A DNA stretch of 64,000 nucleotides from Callipepla californica brunnescens (Eukaryota; Chordata; Aves; Galliformes; Odontophoridae), in assembly GCA_023055505.1 (NCBI GenBank), contig JALIRH010000049.1:2480001-2544000 (forward strand). Direction: 5' to 3'. The position numbers and the translations under genes are program-made. Below, one piece after another: positions 51,651 through 63,529 of the stretch; position 1 is the stretch's first letter, and the number at the start of each line of letters is the position of its first letter. Under the pieces are notes generated by a model that saw nothing but the letters and a program-made list of their open reading frames with translations, was not told where the DNA came from and made no database searches.

Positions 51651-52335
51651 GTCTATGGGTCTCTATGGGTCCCTGTGGGTCCCTGTGGGTCTCTGTATGA
51701 GTCCCTGTGGTTCTCTGTGGGTCTCCATGGATCTCTGTGAGTCCCAGTGTCTCTCTGTGAGTCCCTATATGTCCCAATGGTCTCTATGGGTCCCTTTTGG
51801 GGTCTGTGGGGTCTCTGGGTCTCTATGGATCTCTGTGGATCCCTATGGGTCTCTCTATGGGTCCCCGTGGGACCCTGTTATTCTCTATGGGTCTCCATGG
51901 GTCTCTGTGGGTCCCAGTGTGTCCCTATGGGTCTCTCTATGGGTCTCTCTATGGGTCTCTCTATGGGTCTCTCTATGGGTCTCTCTATGGGTCCCTATAG
52001 GTCTCTATGGGTCCGTATGGCTCCCAGTGTCTCTCTATGGGTCTCTGAAGGAGTGCTCAGGCACTGGAATGGCCTGACCTTATGTATCTATGAATCTATG
52101 GGTCTCTATGGGGTCTCTATTGGTCTCCATGGGTCTTAGTGTCTCTCTGTGGGTCCCTATGTGTCCCAATGGTCCCTATGGGTCCCTATGGGGTCTCTGG
52201 GTCTCTGTGGTTCCCTATGGGTCCCTATGGGTCTCTTTGGGTCCCAGTGTCTCTCTATGGGCCTCTGTGGGTCCCAATGGGTCTCTATGGGTCTCTATGG
52301 GTCCCAATGGGTCTCTCTATGGTCTCCAGGGCCCC
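51650..52335 (+). repeat. TATGGGTCTC minisatellite, block 2
   Basis: About 690 bp of 10-bp units with local 14-bp homogenised copies (GGGTCTCTCTATGG, five times near 51925-51990). A CR1-like insert at 52047-52098 is almost identical to that in block 1 (one base changed over about 50), so the blocks arose by duplication. Confidence 0.93.
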
Positions 52336-53137
52336 ATGGCCAGAGCCCCGCAGGCCCCTTGCTTCTGAGTCCTGGCAGTGCTTTGGATTGCAGCCTGCTG
52401 ACAGCTGGGGGACATCTCCCCTTTTTTTTCCGCAGAAAACAAACCCAGCCCCTTCCTTGCATTCAATGGCAGGAGTTGGAGGTGCTCTCTTGGATTCCAG
52501 AGCATTCTGCCCTGTTATCTGCAGCACCACAACCTCTGCAGCTCCTGAGGTAGCCGGGCAGCAGGACATCCAGAAATGTGGAATGCTGCTTGACATTTTT
52601 GTCCCCACTCACCACTGGATTAGGTTTATGGATTAGGTTTAGGGTTTGGGATCCGCGATTCTGCTTCCGAATGATACCTGTAACAAGAAACATTCCTGCA
52701 AAGGCATCTTTGAAAAGCAGGTAGAAGAGATGTGGTGTCTATTAGTTTATAACACAATAAATACGATAGCACTTTTTGGTGAATGATGTTACCTGTGAGA
52801 AAATTCCATCCTAATGGTTATGTTTTAACATAGCTGTGAATTAAAACTATGTTTTGTGTTCTGAAATTTACTTTCTATGCTGGGGTTACTGAGGAGCGCG
52901 TGCAGGGTGTAGCAGTGCTTATGGCAGTGTCTGAACAGAGCAGAGCAGGATTTTGTTCATTGGCCCAGTGCATCCTTGTCCTTGCATAACCATCTTTAGA
53001 CCAGAGAGATGAAAGGAGGGTACACATTAGTCAAACAGGTTTCTATTGTTGGGTTAACATTCTTTCCTGGGCTCTTGTGCTAGAAATGCTTGTTTGTTTC
53101 ATATTTTTACAGAGGACTTCCAGGGAAATGGAAGCCC
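52336..53137. other. No gene; short telomere-like tract
   Basis: At 52618-52650 GATTAGGTTTATGGATTAGG and TTTAGGGTTTGGG form a short G-rich telomere-like tract. The rest is unassigned. Confidence 0.5.
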
Positions 53138-53935
53138 TAGCCCCTCTAATTCTAGCTCTAACCCTAGCCCTAACTCCTCTAACCCTTGCCCTAGCCTTAG
53201 CATAGCCCCTCTAACCCTAGCAGTAGCCCTAGTCCTATCCACTCTAACCCTAGCCCTAGCCATAGTCCTAGCCCTAGCCCGTCTAACCCTACTCCTAACC
53301 CTATTCCTAGCCCCAATGACCCTAGCCCTAACCCTAGCCCTAGCCCCTCTAACCATAGTCCTAGACCTAGTGATAGCCCTAGCCCCTCTAACCTTAGCCC
53401 TAACACTAGCTTTAACAATAGCTCCTCTAACCCTATCCCTGGCCCAAGCCCTAGCCCCTCTAACCCTAGCACGAACCCTAGCCTCTCAAACCCTTGCCCT
53501 AGCCCATGCCCTAGCCCTAGCCTAGCTAACCCTAGCCGTAGCCATAACCCTAGCCACACTTGCCCTAGCCCAAGCCACTGCCCCTCTAACCCTAGCCCAA
53601 GCCCTAGCTATAACACCTCTCATACTAGCCGTAGCCCTAACCCAAGCCCCTCTAAACCTTGCCTTAACCCTAGCTCCTCTAAACCTTGCCCTAGCCCTCG
53701 CCTTAGCCCCTCTAATTCTAGCCGTAGCCCTAGCCCCTCTAACCCTAGCCATATCCACAGCCCTAGCCCGTTTAAACCTATCCCTAACCATAACCCAAGC
53801 CATAGCCCCTCTAACCCTAGCCCAATCCCTGGCCCCTCTATCCCAAACACCAACCCTAGCCCTAGCCCCTCTAACCCAAGCCTTAGCCTTAGACATAGCC
53901 CCTCTAACCCTAGCAGCAGCCCTAGACCAATCCTT
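53138..53935 (+). repeat. Large degenerate telomere-like array
   Basis: About 800 bp of CCCTAG/CCCTAA/CCATAG/CCTTAG units punctuated every 20-60 bp by CCCCTCTAACC. It has the same composition and orientation as 18285-18657. No perfect telomeric tract longer than a few units is present. Confidence 0.95.
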
Positions 53936-56755
53936 TGCCTTTCAAGTGTTCACCAAGACAACTTTCAAAGACTTCTTTCAGAAGTGCTTCAATGAAATGC
54001 GGAAAATCTTTTCTTTAATATTCTTTTTCTTTTATTAAAAGAAAAAGCATGAAAAGAGCGACAGGATGCCTCCGTCATTGTCACAGAGGTTGCAAACTCT
54101 GCAGGATCTATGCGGTATCAGAAAGCCATTAATATGTGGCTCATGATATGGGCTTTGAAGCACAACCACCAACTCAGCAAGGCAGAAAAAGCCCACGTAC
54201 AGTGTTAAAAGAGACACATCCGTGTAAAAATCTCTCGAGGTAAGATAACCATTTGACAGCCTCCCAGTATCTAATGATGTTTTCACCTTCGCGTTTTTTA
54301 AAACTTGTAATGATGCCATACATCCCTTGGTAGTGTAAACATAAACATGAGTGCAGGTATACTTCATCTCACGCATTCTAAATAGATGATTCAAGTCAGC
54401 AGACCTTCAGAGAGACAAAAGAAACCTATTTTGTGACTCCTTGAAGTAGAGGTGCATGCACTAATCGAGCTTTGAGTTGTAACTCTTCATTAACAATGCT
54501 GATGTTGAGATATATTTTGCAGAAATCTACCTTTATTGGTTTCACTGCGTATCAGCTAGAGAAAGGTCTTAATTCCCCACTTATTTTATAAGTTATAAAG
54601 CTATCCAGGCTAAGAACAAAAATTTTATCTTCAGCCACATTCCCCAGGTCTCTTAAAGTCAGTCCATGATACATTGCCATTTTCACAGAAAAACTGAGAG
54701 GAGTAAAGAAAACAGAAGAAATATTATTAGTCTTCATTTTCTTTTTCTCCCCAGTTCTGATTTATGATACCTAATGAACGTTTTAAAAGAGATCAGTGCA
54801 ATCCTCATGTGTCACGGAAAGAAATGCTTTCACTGGATGGCTGAACAACATGAGGTGAACCAAATTTCTCAGAAGTCTGTCTCCAGAAGGCTGCTATCCA
54901 TTACTGTTATAAGTTTCCAGTGGAAATGACGCTACACAGAGAGTAAGATAAAATTTAAAGCCCTGTGGAAGACATATTAAATCAATAAATGTAATACAAA
55001 GACTATATTCGTGAAAAAATATTGGTATTTGTGATGTGTTGATTTATTCTGAGTTTTTCTGAGCTCATCAAAGTATGTGTAGTACTCCTTCAATCTGAAA
55101 GTTAACCCAAGGAGTAATAAAAGTGAAAAATGATGCACAAATTGACGTGTGGACCTCCAGTGGAGATAAATACCTTCTCATTTTACCTACACTGAGTACC
55201 TAGGTTTGCATACTCTCTGGCAGATGTGGTTATCATTAATTCAATATTCACCATTATCCCCTACCTGATTTCATTTAGCTCCTCCAGATGTTCACTGCTT
55301 ATATTATAAAAGCACATGATGGATATTTCAGCCAGAAATACCATGTCTGTGTTTTATGGTTACAGTCAAAGTCTGATCATGCAAAGCAATGAGGCTTCGT
55401 TTCAACAAAGCATTCAGTTCTATGCCTCAGTCTAAAGAGGTGCTAAGCTGCTGTTGCTTGAAGTCGGACTGCAGCCCATGCTGAGGTGTCGGTCTTCGGC
55501 TCTAAGCCTGCACTGATGCACGGGTCAGTGGGAGCCACACTGCAAAGTTGTGGTCACTGTTCTCTTTCTTGCAGAAAATTCCAGTTCCATTGTATTTTCC
55601 ATTGGCATATTCAGTTTTGAACATTCCATATATGAACAGATTGACTCAACAGTGGATTAATGACACAGTAAACATTTCGGTGAAGCAAGAACACATCCTT
55701 TAAGATTTTATCCAGATTCTTTTTTAAACTGCAGTGCACCATTGCTTTTTAAATGAAGCGCTGCTTGTCTGGAAAAGGAAAAATGATAATACTCCATCTG
55801 TAAAAAAAAATCCTTTGTTTTTCACATTTCCACCAAAAAGGAGAGAGTAAGATACAGATATAAAAGTTAAGTCTTAAATAATTAAAACCTTTGCATTAGA
55901 ATCTTGGGTTCTTTCAAGGTAACTTCTCTGGTTGTCAGCCTGTGTCTGACCAATGGACTGGGATCCATTACACAGCCTTGGGCTCCAGAGACTTTGCATT
56001 GTTTTGCTCCCGTTAGGCACTAACTGTCATGTATGACCCACTTCAAAGACACCAGATATTAGACACAACACGTTGTTAATGTCATGAAGTCTCCATGTTG
56101 TGCTTTGTTCTGTGTTCCTGGGGTTCAGCCTGGTGAGCACCTTGTATAAATGCTATCGTTCGACCCGCAAGCGGCTCAGCATCACACAGCTGTTCTCACA
56201 CTACACCCTTTCCCAGTGAGATAGGGGAGAGAATTAAAAAAAGAAACCACAACAAAATAGAACTCACGGGTCGAGATAAAACTGTTTACCAAGATAGAGA
56301 AAAGGAAAAGCATAATAATAGTTAACGATTCATATATATATATATATATGAATCTCTATAAAAAGTAATGCTACCAAGTAATTCACAAGCAATTGCTTTC
56401 TGCTCGTCCACCAATGCCCGTTTATTTCCACAGTGAGGAAAAGAGAGCGAGATGAACTCTCACTGCATGATGTGAGCTCATCCTGCCCTCCTCCCTCTGC
56501 ATCAGATGCTTATTTTGTTGTCTTCTCCACATTTCATGTTAGATTTATCCGTTCAAAACTGGTTCCAGCTTTTTTATCCATGTCTTTCCTATGACAGCTT
56601 TGCCCTTTTTCCCTGAACCAAAGTTTAATTGTTCCATGTAAATACACCAGCAGTTAAAAGATAAATAGCCAATAGTCTATGACTGGAGCACTGACAATTT
56701 CTCAATAGTAAACTTTCCTGAAGTTTTAAACACTTGTCTTGGTCAGAATGACTAC
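53936..56755. other. AT-rich, gene-poor
   Basis: No confirmed exon. A minus-strand frame at 54560-54700 (MAMYHGLTLRDLGNVAEDK, then IFVLSLDSF) looks protein-like, but I could not fix its borders. Confidence 0.35.
56327..56354. repeat. AT-rich perfect inverted repeat
   Basis: GATTC, nine AT-type dinucleotides, GAATC: a 28-bp perfect palindrome able to extrude as a cruciform. Confidence 0.85.
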
Positions 56756-56972
56756 CTGAAGCGCAATTCCATCAGCTGTCCAGTTCAAGTTAGGATAGAT
56801 GCTAGCAAATAAAGAGAGATGGAACTCAAAGTACAGATCGAAGTTTAAAAATGGGTGGGCGTCCTGTTTAACATTACCGGGCATCCACAGCATCAACTGT
56901 GGGGGAGACGTGTCCACCAGCAGCACTAATTCTTTCTTCGTGGCTTCAGAGTTGAAATGAAACAAGACAAGC
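56756..56972 (-). other. Candidate exon, unidentified gene
   Basis: 217 bases from an acceptor (AAATGCAG) to a donor (CTTCAG before GTAGTC). The open frame contains LVLFHFNSEATKKELVLLVD, PPQLMLWMPGNVKQDAHPF and FHLSLFASIYPNLNWTADG. Composition and borders suggest a real exon, possibly of the same minus-strand gene as 61476-61666. I do not recognise the family. Confidence 0.4.
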
Positions 56973-58065
56973 CTGCATTTGTGTATGATGCAAAGCCAGA
57001 GGAATAAAAAGCCTTCTTGAAAATGGGCTGCGTGCATCATACCCTTCATCTTAAGCCTTTGTAAGGTTCAGAAGAAAATAGGTAGTGTTCAGAATAATAG
57101 GACGTTATTTTCTATCAACTTGCTGATGTCCATGGGTCACTGGGAGAAAAGCAGGGAATTCCACGTTCACAAGGAACTTGGAACTTTCTGAAACAGCACA
57201 GCTTTTGTGTAGGAACTTTCTTCAAGTGAACATTCTGTTCTAAATGATGCCTCCACAGGGGAGAGCTTTAACGGAAAAAGGTACTGTACAGATCATAGGA
57301 TGGAATCCCAGTTCTGCTAAGCCTGTCCTAAGAAATAGAATTGTTTGCGTCCATACTTGATTTTTCTAGCCTTGCCTGATCTCTCCTGCACTTCCATTTT
57401 AATCCATGGAATATTTTGCCCTAACCTACCCTTTGGATCCAATAAAAAATGAAGTAATATTGGCACACATCGATCTTCTCTCTTTCAATAGTTCAGTGTG
57501 GTAAGAAGTAAAAATTTACAGTACCCTTTCCATAGAATACTGGGATATCCCAGGTAACTGAAAGATAAAAGAACAGAAACTCCATCATTAGTGAAAAGTA
57601 GACAGTGGGTACCGGCTAGTGATTACTTTTTAGATACTATCTATAATCTACCTTAGGGGATTTAATTGTAAGTTTAAACCTAATTAGAATGGAAAGTCAC
57701 TGTTGCCATTCAACAGTGCGGAATAACATTTCAACTTCTTTTTTCCCCCACTTGTTCGTTAGATAAAAAACAGACAAGGTGGTGCTTATTAATGAATTTC
57801 AATACTCCAGATGACATTATAATCTTCTGAGCACTTCATAAATGAAGATCCCCTCTTTTGTCCATAGTAGCTAAATATCTTTTTATCAAGAGATTGAGAA
57901 GAATATATAAGAATTCTAGGTAATTGCAGATTTCATGATCATGACTTAGTAACTTTCCACAGTTACATGTTAGTATTGTAATACATGTATGCATATAATT
58001 TAGAAGGAGGTAGGTAGCAGTTGTCATGGTTATTCTGGGTTATTCTTTTTATTTGAATGTATGTA
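56973..58065. other. AT-rich, nothing recognised
   Basis: No supported feature. Confidence 0.35.
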
Positions 58066-58640
58066 GGTCACTCTGAAAGTAATGCCTGCTGTTGATTTCC
58101 ATGGAAACCTCAACAGATAATAAAGCACAATAACACACTATTGGAGAGAACAAATTCCCAGCTGCAAAATACTATTTATCTGCATAGTTGCTACCATTAT
58201 CTATGCCTTTTTTTGTTGTATTTTTGCCGTTCATGAATGAGTCCCTGAATGCTGTGCTCATCAAAATCTGCACCAACCACACCAGCTGTGAATAGTCAAC
58301 CAGCACATGGTTTGTCCCTCACATTGACCATGTCACAGTTGCAGAAACACACCACTCACCACCATACTGTGCTCATGTCCACTGACTGGTCCCCAGAAAC
58401 ATTCAGTAAGCATCGATTCATGTCAGTGGGTGCAATTGCTTCCCCACGGAAGAATTCAATGACACACCTTTGCTCTACCTCACAGCAACAAAACGTAATG
58501 GAGCAATGGTGAGAAGGTTCAGCCTCTACTGCCGTATCACCAACATCTGCCGCTGGCATCATGGGCCTAGCAAATAAAATAGGAGAGCAGGGCCATATCA
58601 CATGGCAGCCTGCAATAGCAAAGCACTGCTTTATGAAGCT
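58066..58640 (+). mobile_element. Mariner-type DNA transposon relic (Galluhop-like)
   Basis: It begins GGTCACTCTGAAAGTAATGC, CTGTTGATTTCCATGGAAAC, then AGCACAATAACACACTATTG, similar to the chicken Galluhop mariner as I recall it. The transposase frame is not open and the middle is shortened. It ends near GGCATCATGGGCC and AAATAGGAGAGCAG. Confidence 0.6.
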
Positions 58641-58784
58641 TTTATCTACACAAGGTCAGTACTTACGCTTCTGCATATATACTTCTTCTGTGCACTCATA
58701 ATTCTTCTCGAATTCTTCTTGATTAGTTGGGTAAATTTCACTTTAAACTAAATGTTTTTATTTTGATATATAAATTAGCTTTTA

Positions 58785-59005
58785 CAAATAGAAGGTGTTA
58801 TACAGTTACCTTCGGAAATACTAAGTATATAATACAGGAATATTTTTCTCTCTCTTATAACAAAAACTGAAATCAATTGACTTCCTTGTAACAGTTTTAG
58901 TTGGATAACATGGTTGAAAATGATATTACAGATGAGTCCCACAGGCAACTTAGTACAGTCAGATGAAGAATCGGCATCTTGTGTTATACTCACGGGTTCT
59001 TTTGC
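58785..59005 (-). other. Candidate exon or chance ORF
   Basis: The minus-strand frame DSSSDCTKLPVGLICNIIFN, then HVIQLKLLQGSQLISVFVIR, ends at a GT donor-like site (CCGAAG before GTAACTG). It is protein-like, but the acceptor is unclear. Confidence 0.25.
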
Positions 59006-59770
59006 TTGGTGTAAACAAGGAATAAAGCATAATTGACAGTCAGAGCTTGCATAAATCCAAGTTGCATTACCATATCATACAAAGATAGTACAGTGATTAC
59101 AAGGCTTATTACATCTGTCTAAAAGAGTCTCTCTCTCAAAACACATCATGTAGGAAATAAAGAGTGTTCTGAAAAACTGATGTCAAAATGAAGTCTGCCA
59201 AATACTGCAGAATTACACTGATACTGCTGGCACAGACTTCTGATAATAAAAATATGTAAAATACCCCTCGAATGTAATTTATATACTCATTTTCCATTAT
59301 GAAGTTGTATTATTATGACCTCGATCACTTTTGTTCAGAACTCTGTGCTATAAACTCTGACACAATTTGTCAGGCATCTATAAAAAATGAGAAAACCAAA
59401 CTTTCAGTCAATTGTGGATCAGAAGAAAAAGAAGGATGATTTAAAAAAAAATCTGTTATCTTTTTCTTTCTTCATCTTATTAATGACTTATCTCTAGAAC
59501 AAGTACTTCTTACTTTCAAATATCCATGAAAAATTTCTCAACAGTGTGATAGAAAGATGAGAGTATCATCAATTTCCATATGTCACCTCAGCCATGCAAG
59601 CTCATGGAAAATTTGAGCTGAAGTGTAATTCTATTAATTTCTGTTGCTGAATTGCCTTAAATTTCATATATGATAAAAAATTTACTGTCTGTTCGGTTAT
59701 GGGGCTCAAGTCTATTTACTGTGTGCTCAAAGGTAGGTTATAACTATCATTGCCTCCTGTCATTCTGGAG
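59006..59770. other. AT-rich, nothing recognised
   Basis: No supported feature. Confidence 0.35.
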
Positions 59771-59779
59771 TGCATTTCT

Positions 59780-60165
59780 CTTAAGAACAGAGAGCTGAAG
59801 AACTTGACATATGAAGAAAGTCTGAAGCTCTCATTGGGGCTATCTAATTAGTCTTGCAGCATGTAGTTGGAAGGATGGAGGTGATTTCACAAAGAAGATC
59901 TATAGCAAGTCCAGAAACAATCAGCACTCATTATTTAATAAAAAATAAAAAACAAAAAACTTGGTCCAGGTATATTGAAAGAGTTCTCCAGCCTGAGAAC
60001 AATGACACCTTTAAGCAGGTGGTCTAGAAGGCTAATGAAATCTCTTATTTGGAAACATTAAAGTATGACTTGACAGGGCCTTGCATTAAGTGAAGGCCGT
60101 GTTTTCAGAAGAACGTTGGACAAGGTAATCTCCAGAATTCCCTTCCAAAAGGGACTTTCCTTTGG
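59780..60165 (+). mobile_element. Old CR1 fragment
   Basis: AAGAACTTGACATATGAAGA, GTTGGACAAGGTAATCTCCA and GAATTCCCTTCCA correspond to the CR1 3' region with heavy divergence. Confidence 0.5.
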
Positions 60166-61475
60166 CTCAGGGAATCAAGGAACCAAACAGGCAGATAAAT
60201 AAGAGGCAGAAACCACCAAGTTTTCTATATATAGAACTTTGTTCTAGACAAATGAAAAATGTTTTTCAGTGTAGATAATACCTATTTTGGTACGATCCTA
60301 ACATTTTATATAATGAAAAGCAGTTCATCATTACAGTTAGTGTCAGATTACATACTATCTCTCCACACCTCCCACATATTCATATACAAGTGAACACATT
60401 TGTACAAGCGGCAGTTGCTGAAGGGGCTCTGGGGATTGCTCTGTCCACAAACAATGAAGACTGACTACAAGTTACTTCTGTATAGCCTACAGAAAGGGTC
60501 TGCTGAAGAGCAAACCTGACAGAATATATTTTTCCTTTCCATTCTAATTTAGCACAGGGAACCTGCTACATCTCATGAGTCAGCCTCTGAGTCTGGCCAC
60601 TCACAGAGGGCTCTCAAGAGCCTGATCCCACCAGCCAACGGTAAAGGTGGCATACCTTTCCCTCCCTTCCTTGAGCTCCTGCCATCACAGTACAGCAGCA
60701 GTTGAGCTGTGTTATGAAGGCAGGAAAAGGAGACACTGCAGCTTACGTATAGGCATTTCTCTTCTTGCATGTTTTGACTCCATATAGGGAAGCTGTGAGA
60801 ATGTATTAGATCTGTTTTAGTATGAGCAGGGTGAATTGTTTAGTTATAAATCAGTTAATCGACACACGACACAAGGAATTTTTAGATAAAATGGAAAACT
60901 GTATTTCATAATCATCTAAATTATAATAAAAAAATAAAGAACACTTCTTGACGGTGAATTTCTTCAAATAGCTTAAATATCCTTCAGGAAGTAGAACAGA
61001 TTTTTAGGCCCTCCTGCCACTAGCAAAATCTCCCTTACTGAGAGAGGGTTGTGATCAAAAATACTTATCAGCTTGGTTGAAGCCAAGCCAATAAGATGAG
61101 AATAATGGACCTAAATTAACAGCTAGAAAAAGCCTGATTTTAGCCTACTGATTAGATTTCCTGATTAGTTCACTGAAAACTTAATGTCTGTTACAGTAGC
61201 TTTTTTTTTTTTAATCCAATAATTATTATAGAGATTCTTTCTAGCAGCTCCAGCACACTCTGTAACAAAGGTTACATTAATAAGCGAAGGCACCTGCTGC
61301 CTAGTGTCCTGTCTTCAACAGTAACAAGCAATGGATGCCTAAGAGTGAAAATAGAGGAGGTATACATGCAATCTTCATTAAACATCATCTCAGCTTCGCG
61401 TAAGCTGTAGTACAAGGAGTTTCTAATTCAGCAGTTGTATCTGCAGTTTGGTTTACACTGAACTATCAAATTTAC
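60166..61475. other. AT-rich, nothing recognised
   Basis: No supported feature. Confidence 0.35.
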
Positions 61476-61666
61476 CTTTTCATTGATGGGGATATTTGTC
61501 ATCCAGAATGTTGCATGGCAAGTAGCTCCACAACTTAGCCATACACCATGTGAATAGCCACTTCTTTTTGCTTTCTTCCAACCTAGCACATTGACTTTCT
61601 CATCGGGTCCTAATATACGAAAGAGGTACTCATTCTCCTCCTCTAGATTTTCCAAGAAAAACCAGC
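61476..61666 (-). other. Candidate exon, unidentified gene
   Basis: 191 bases between an acceptor (AACTACAG) and a donor (AATGAAAAG before GTAAAT). The frame has WFFLENLEEENEYLFRILGP, EKVNVLGWKKAKRSGYSHGV, then CGATCHATFWMTN. It may belong to a minus-strand gene starting at the CpG promoter near 63.4 kb. The family is unknown. Confidence 0.4.
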
Positions 61667-62394
61667 TGTAGTTATTGCGTGCTGTTTTGAATTCAGTGTT
61701 CTAAGCTTTCCTTAGACATGATCTTACACTCAGGCTGAACTACAGAAAGGCATGTAGAGTACAGTAGACTGTGGGGGAAATAAGTTCAATATCTTCCGAA
61801 CACAGCTCTTTTGGACAAACACTTTTTTCAGTTTGGTAAGAAAGATTTAACTAGTCTTGATTTAGATAGTGTGGAGTATTTCATTTAAGTCTCTTGATGC
61901 TCTGCTCTAAAACTTTGGTGTTGGTTACTGGGAAGGTTTCTACAGACCACGAAGTAGTAAAATTTCCTTTTCCAAAACTGGAAATCTCAATTTTTATGGG
62001 CAGAGGAACAGATTGGGTTACACAGTAAATACACATGATTATGAGTGGAACTCATGTTCTCGATCTTCAGGCAAGTGTTCTAATCGCTAGCCAAATTTAT
62101 CAAACGAAGTGGAAGGGAACGGACGCAGCAATGTAAAGCCTGCCCCTGCAGAACGGTACGAACTGTAAAACATGGAGATGTGATTGGTGTCAGAGACACA
62201 AAGTCAGAGCTGCTGATACAACACCTTTAACCTGGCTCTAATTCCAATGGGCATAAATAAGAACAGAGCTCTATTTCAAACACTAACCCTGCAGAACAGA
62301 GCAAAGAAAGCACATTCCGCACACCCAGGGGTGGGAGATAAGCATCCCCAACTCAGACCTTGCCAGAGCGGCCTCGAGGGCACTGAAGGACGAA
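61667..62394. other. No gene; tRNA-SINE-like scrap
   Basis: GGAACTCATGTTCTCGATCT, then AGTGTTCTAATCGCTAGCC near 62050-62095 resembles the tRNA-derived head of an old SINE on the minus strand. This is weak. Confidence 0.25.
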
Positions 62395-62795
62395 TCAGAG
62401 ACCCATAGGGATCCATAGAAACCCATAGGGACCCACAGCGAGTCATTGGGACCCACAGAGTCCCATAGAGACCCATAGGAACCCACAGAGACCCATAGGG
62501 AGACATACGGACCCATAGAGAGACATTGGGACCCACAGAGAGACACTGGGACACATAGAGACCCATAGAGACCCATAGAGACCCATAGAGACCCATAGGG
62601 ACCCATAGAGAATCATTGGGACCCATAGAGAACAACAGGGACCCATAGAGATGCATTGGGACCCACAGAGACCCATAGGGACCCATAGGGAAACACAGAG
62701 ACCCATAGAGATCCACAGTGACCCCTAGAGACCCATAGGGACGCATAGAGACCCATAGAGAGACATTTGGACCCACAGACACCCATAGGGACGCA
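62395..62795 (-). repeat. TATGGGTCTC minisatellite, block 3, inverted
   Basis: About 400 bp of GAGACCCATAGGGACCCATA units, the reverse complement of blocks 1 and 2. The long minus-strand Gly/Ser/Leu/Trp frame is an artefact. Confidence 0.95.
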
Positions 62796-62827
62796 AGCGC
62801 AGGCGGTGACAGAGCCGTTATCTGAGG

Positions 62828-63283
62828 CGGAGGCGCTGCAGAAGGGGACGCTGGAGCGGAGCGGAGCGGGGCGGGACGGACGGAGAGGAGCGGCACGGGA
62901 TGGAGGGACGGAGCGGGGCAGAGCGGAGCGAAGCGGAGCGGGATGGGACGGGACGGAGGGACGGAGCGGGGCGGGACGGGACGGACGGACGGAGCGGGGC
63001 GGAGCGGAGCGGGACGGGACGGGACGGGGAAGGGACGGACGGACGGACGGACGGAGCGGAGCGGAGCGGGATGAGACGGGACGGACAGAGCGGAGCGGCA
63101 CGGGACGGAGGGACGGAGCGGAGCGGAGCGGAGCGGGACGGGACGGGACGGGACGGGACGGAGGGACGGAGCGGGGCAGAGCGGAGCGGAGCGGAGCGGA
63201 GCGGAGCGGAGCGGAGCGGGACGGACGGACGGAGCGGAGCGGGACGGGACGGAGCGGGACGGGACGGAGGGACGGAGCCACAA
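62828..63283 (+). repeat. (GGGAC)n/(GGAGC)n pentamer array
   Basis: About 455 bp of GGGAC, GGAGC and GGACG pentamers, very CpG-rich. Arg/Pro/Ser-rich frames are artefacts. Confidence 0.96.
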
Positions 63284-63340
63284 TAACCAGGGCTAACATC
63301 TGCGGCCCTGTCCCTCACGCAGGGATCCCCGCCATAGCAG

Positions 63341-63484
63341 AGCGCCCGCAGCTCTCGGCCGGGCAGTTCTCGCGAGAGCGCCCGCAGCTCTCGGCCGGGC
63401 AGTTCTCGCGAGAGCGCCCGCAGCTCTCGGCCGGGCAGTTCTCGCGAGAGCGCCCGCAGCTCTCGGCCGGGCAGTTCTCGCGAG
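63341..63484 (+). promoter_or_regulatory. Four 36-bp repeats with TCTCGCGAGA palindrome
   Basis: Four near-identical direct repeats (63341, 63377, 63413, 63449). Each carries a CCCGCAGCTCTCGGCCGGGC part and the 10-bp palindrome TCTCGCGAGA (at 63368, 63404, 63440, 63476). That palindrome is a known vertebrate CpG-island promoter element. Here it is in tandem next to an X-box, so this is likely a promoter core. Confidence 0.75.
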
Positions 63485-63505
63485 AGCGGCTGACACGGCG
63501 TGGAC

Positions 63506-63519
63506 GTTGCCAGGGCAAC
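63506..63519. promoter_or_regulatory. RFX X-box
   Basis: GTTGCCAGGGCAAC fits the consensus of two inverted GTTRCC/RGYAAC half-sites with no mismatch. X-boxes in core promoters are typical of ciliary genes. A partial third half-site GGCAAC follows. Confidence 0.7.
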
Positions 63520-63529
63520 GGCAACAGGC

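Noticed and set aside
53094..53896. Leu/Ala/Pro-rich and Arg/Ala-rich frames
   Set aside because: Translation of the telomere-like array on either strand.
62040..62100. tRNA gene
   Set aside because: Only a short stretch resembles a tRNA-derived SINE head; no cloverleaf could be drawn.
63341..63484. CRISPR-like direct repeats
   Set aside because: The 36-bp units are head to tail with no unique spacers and lie in a vertebrate CpG island; this is a tandem promoter repeat.
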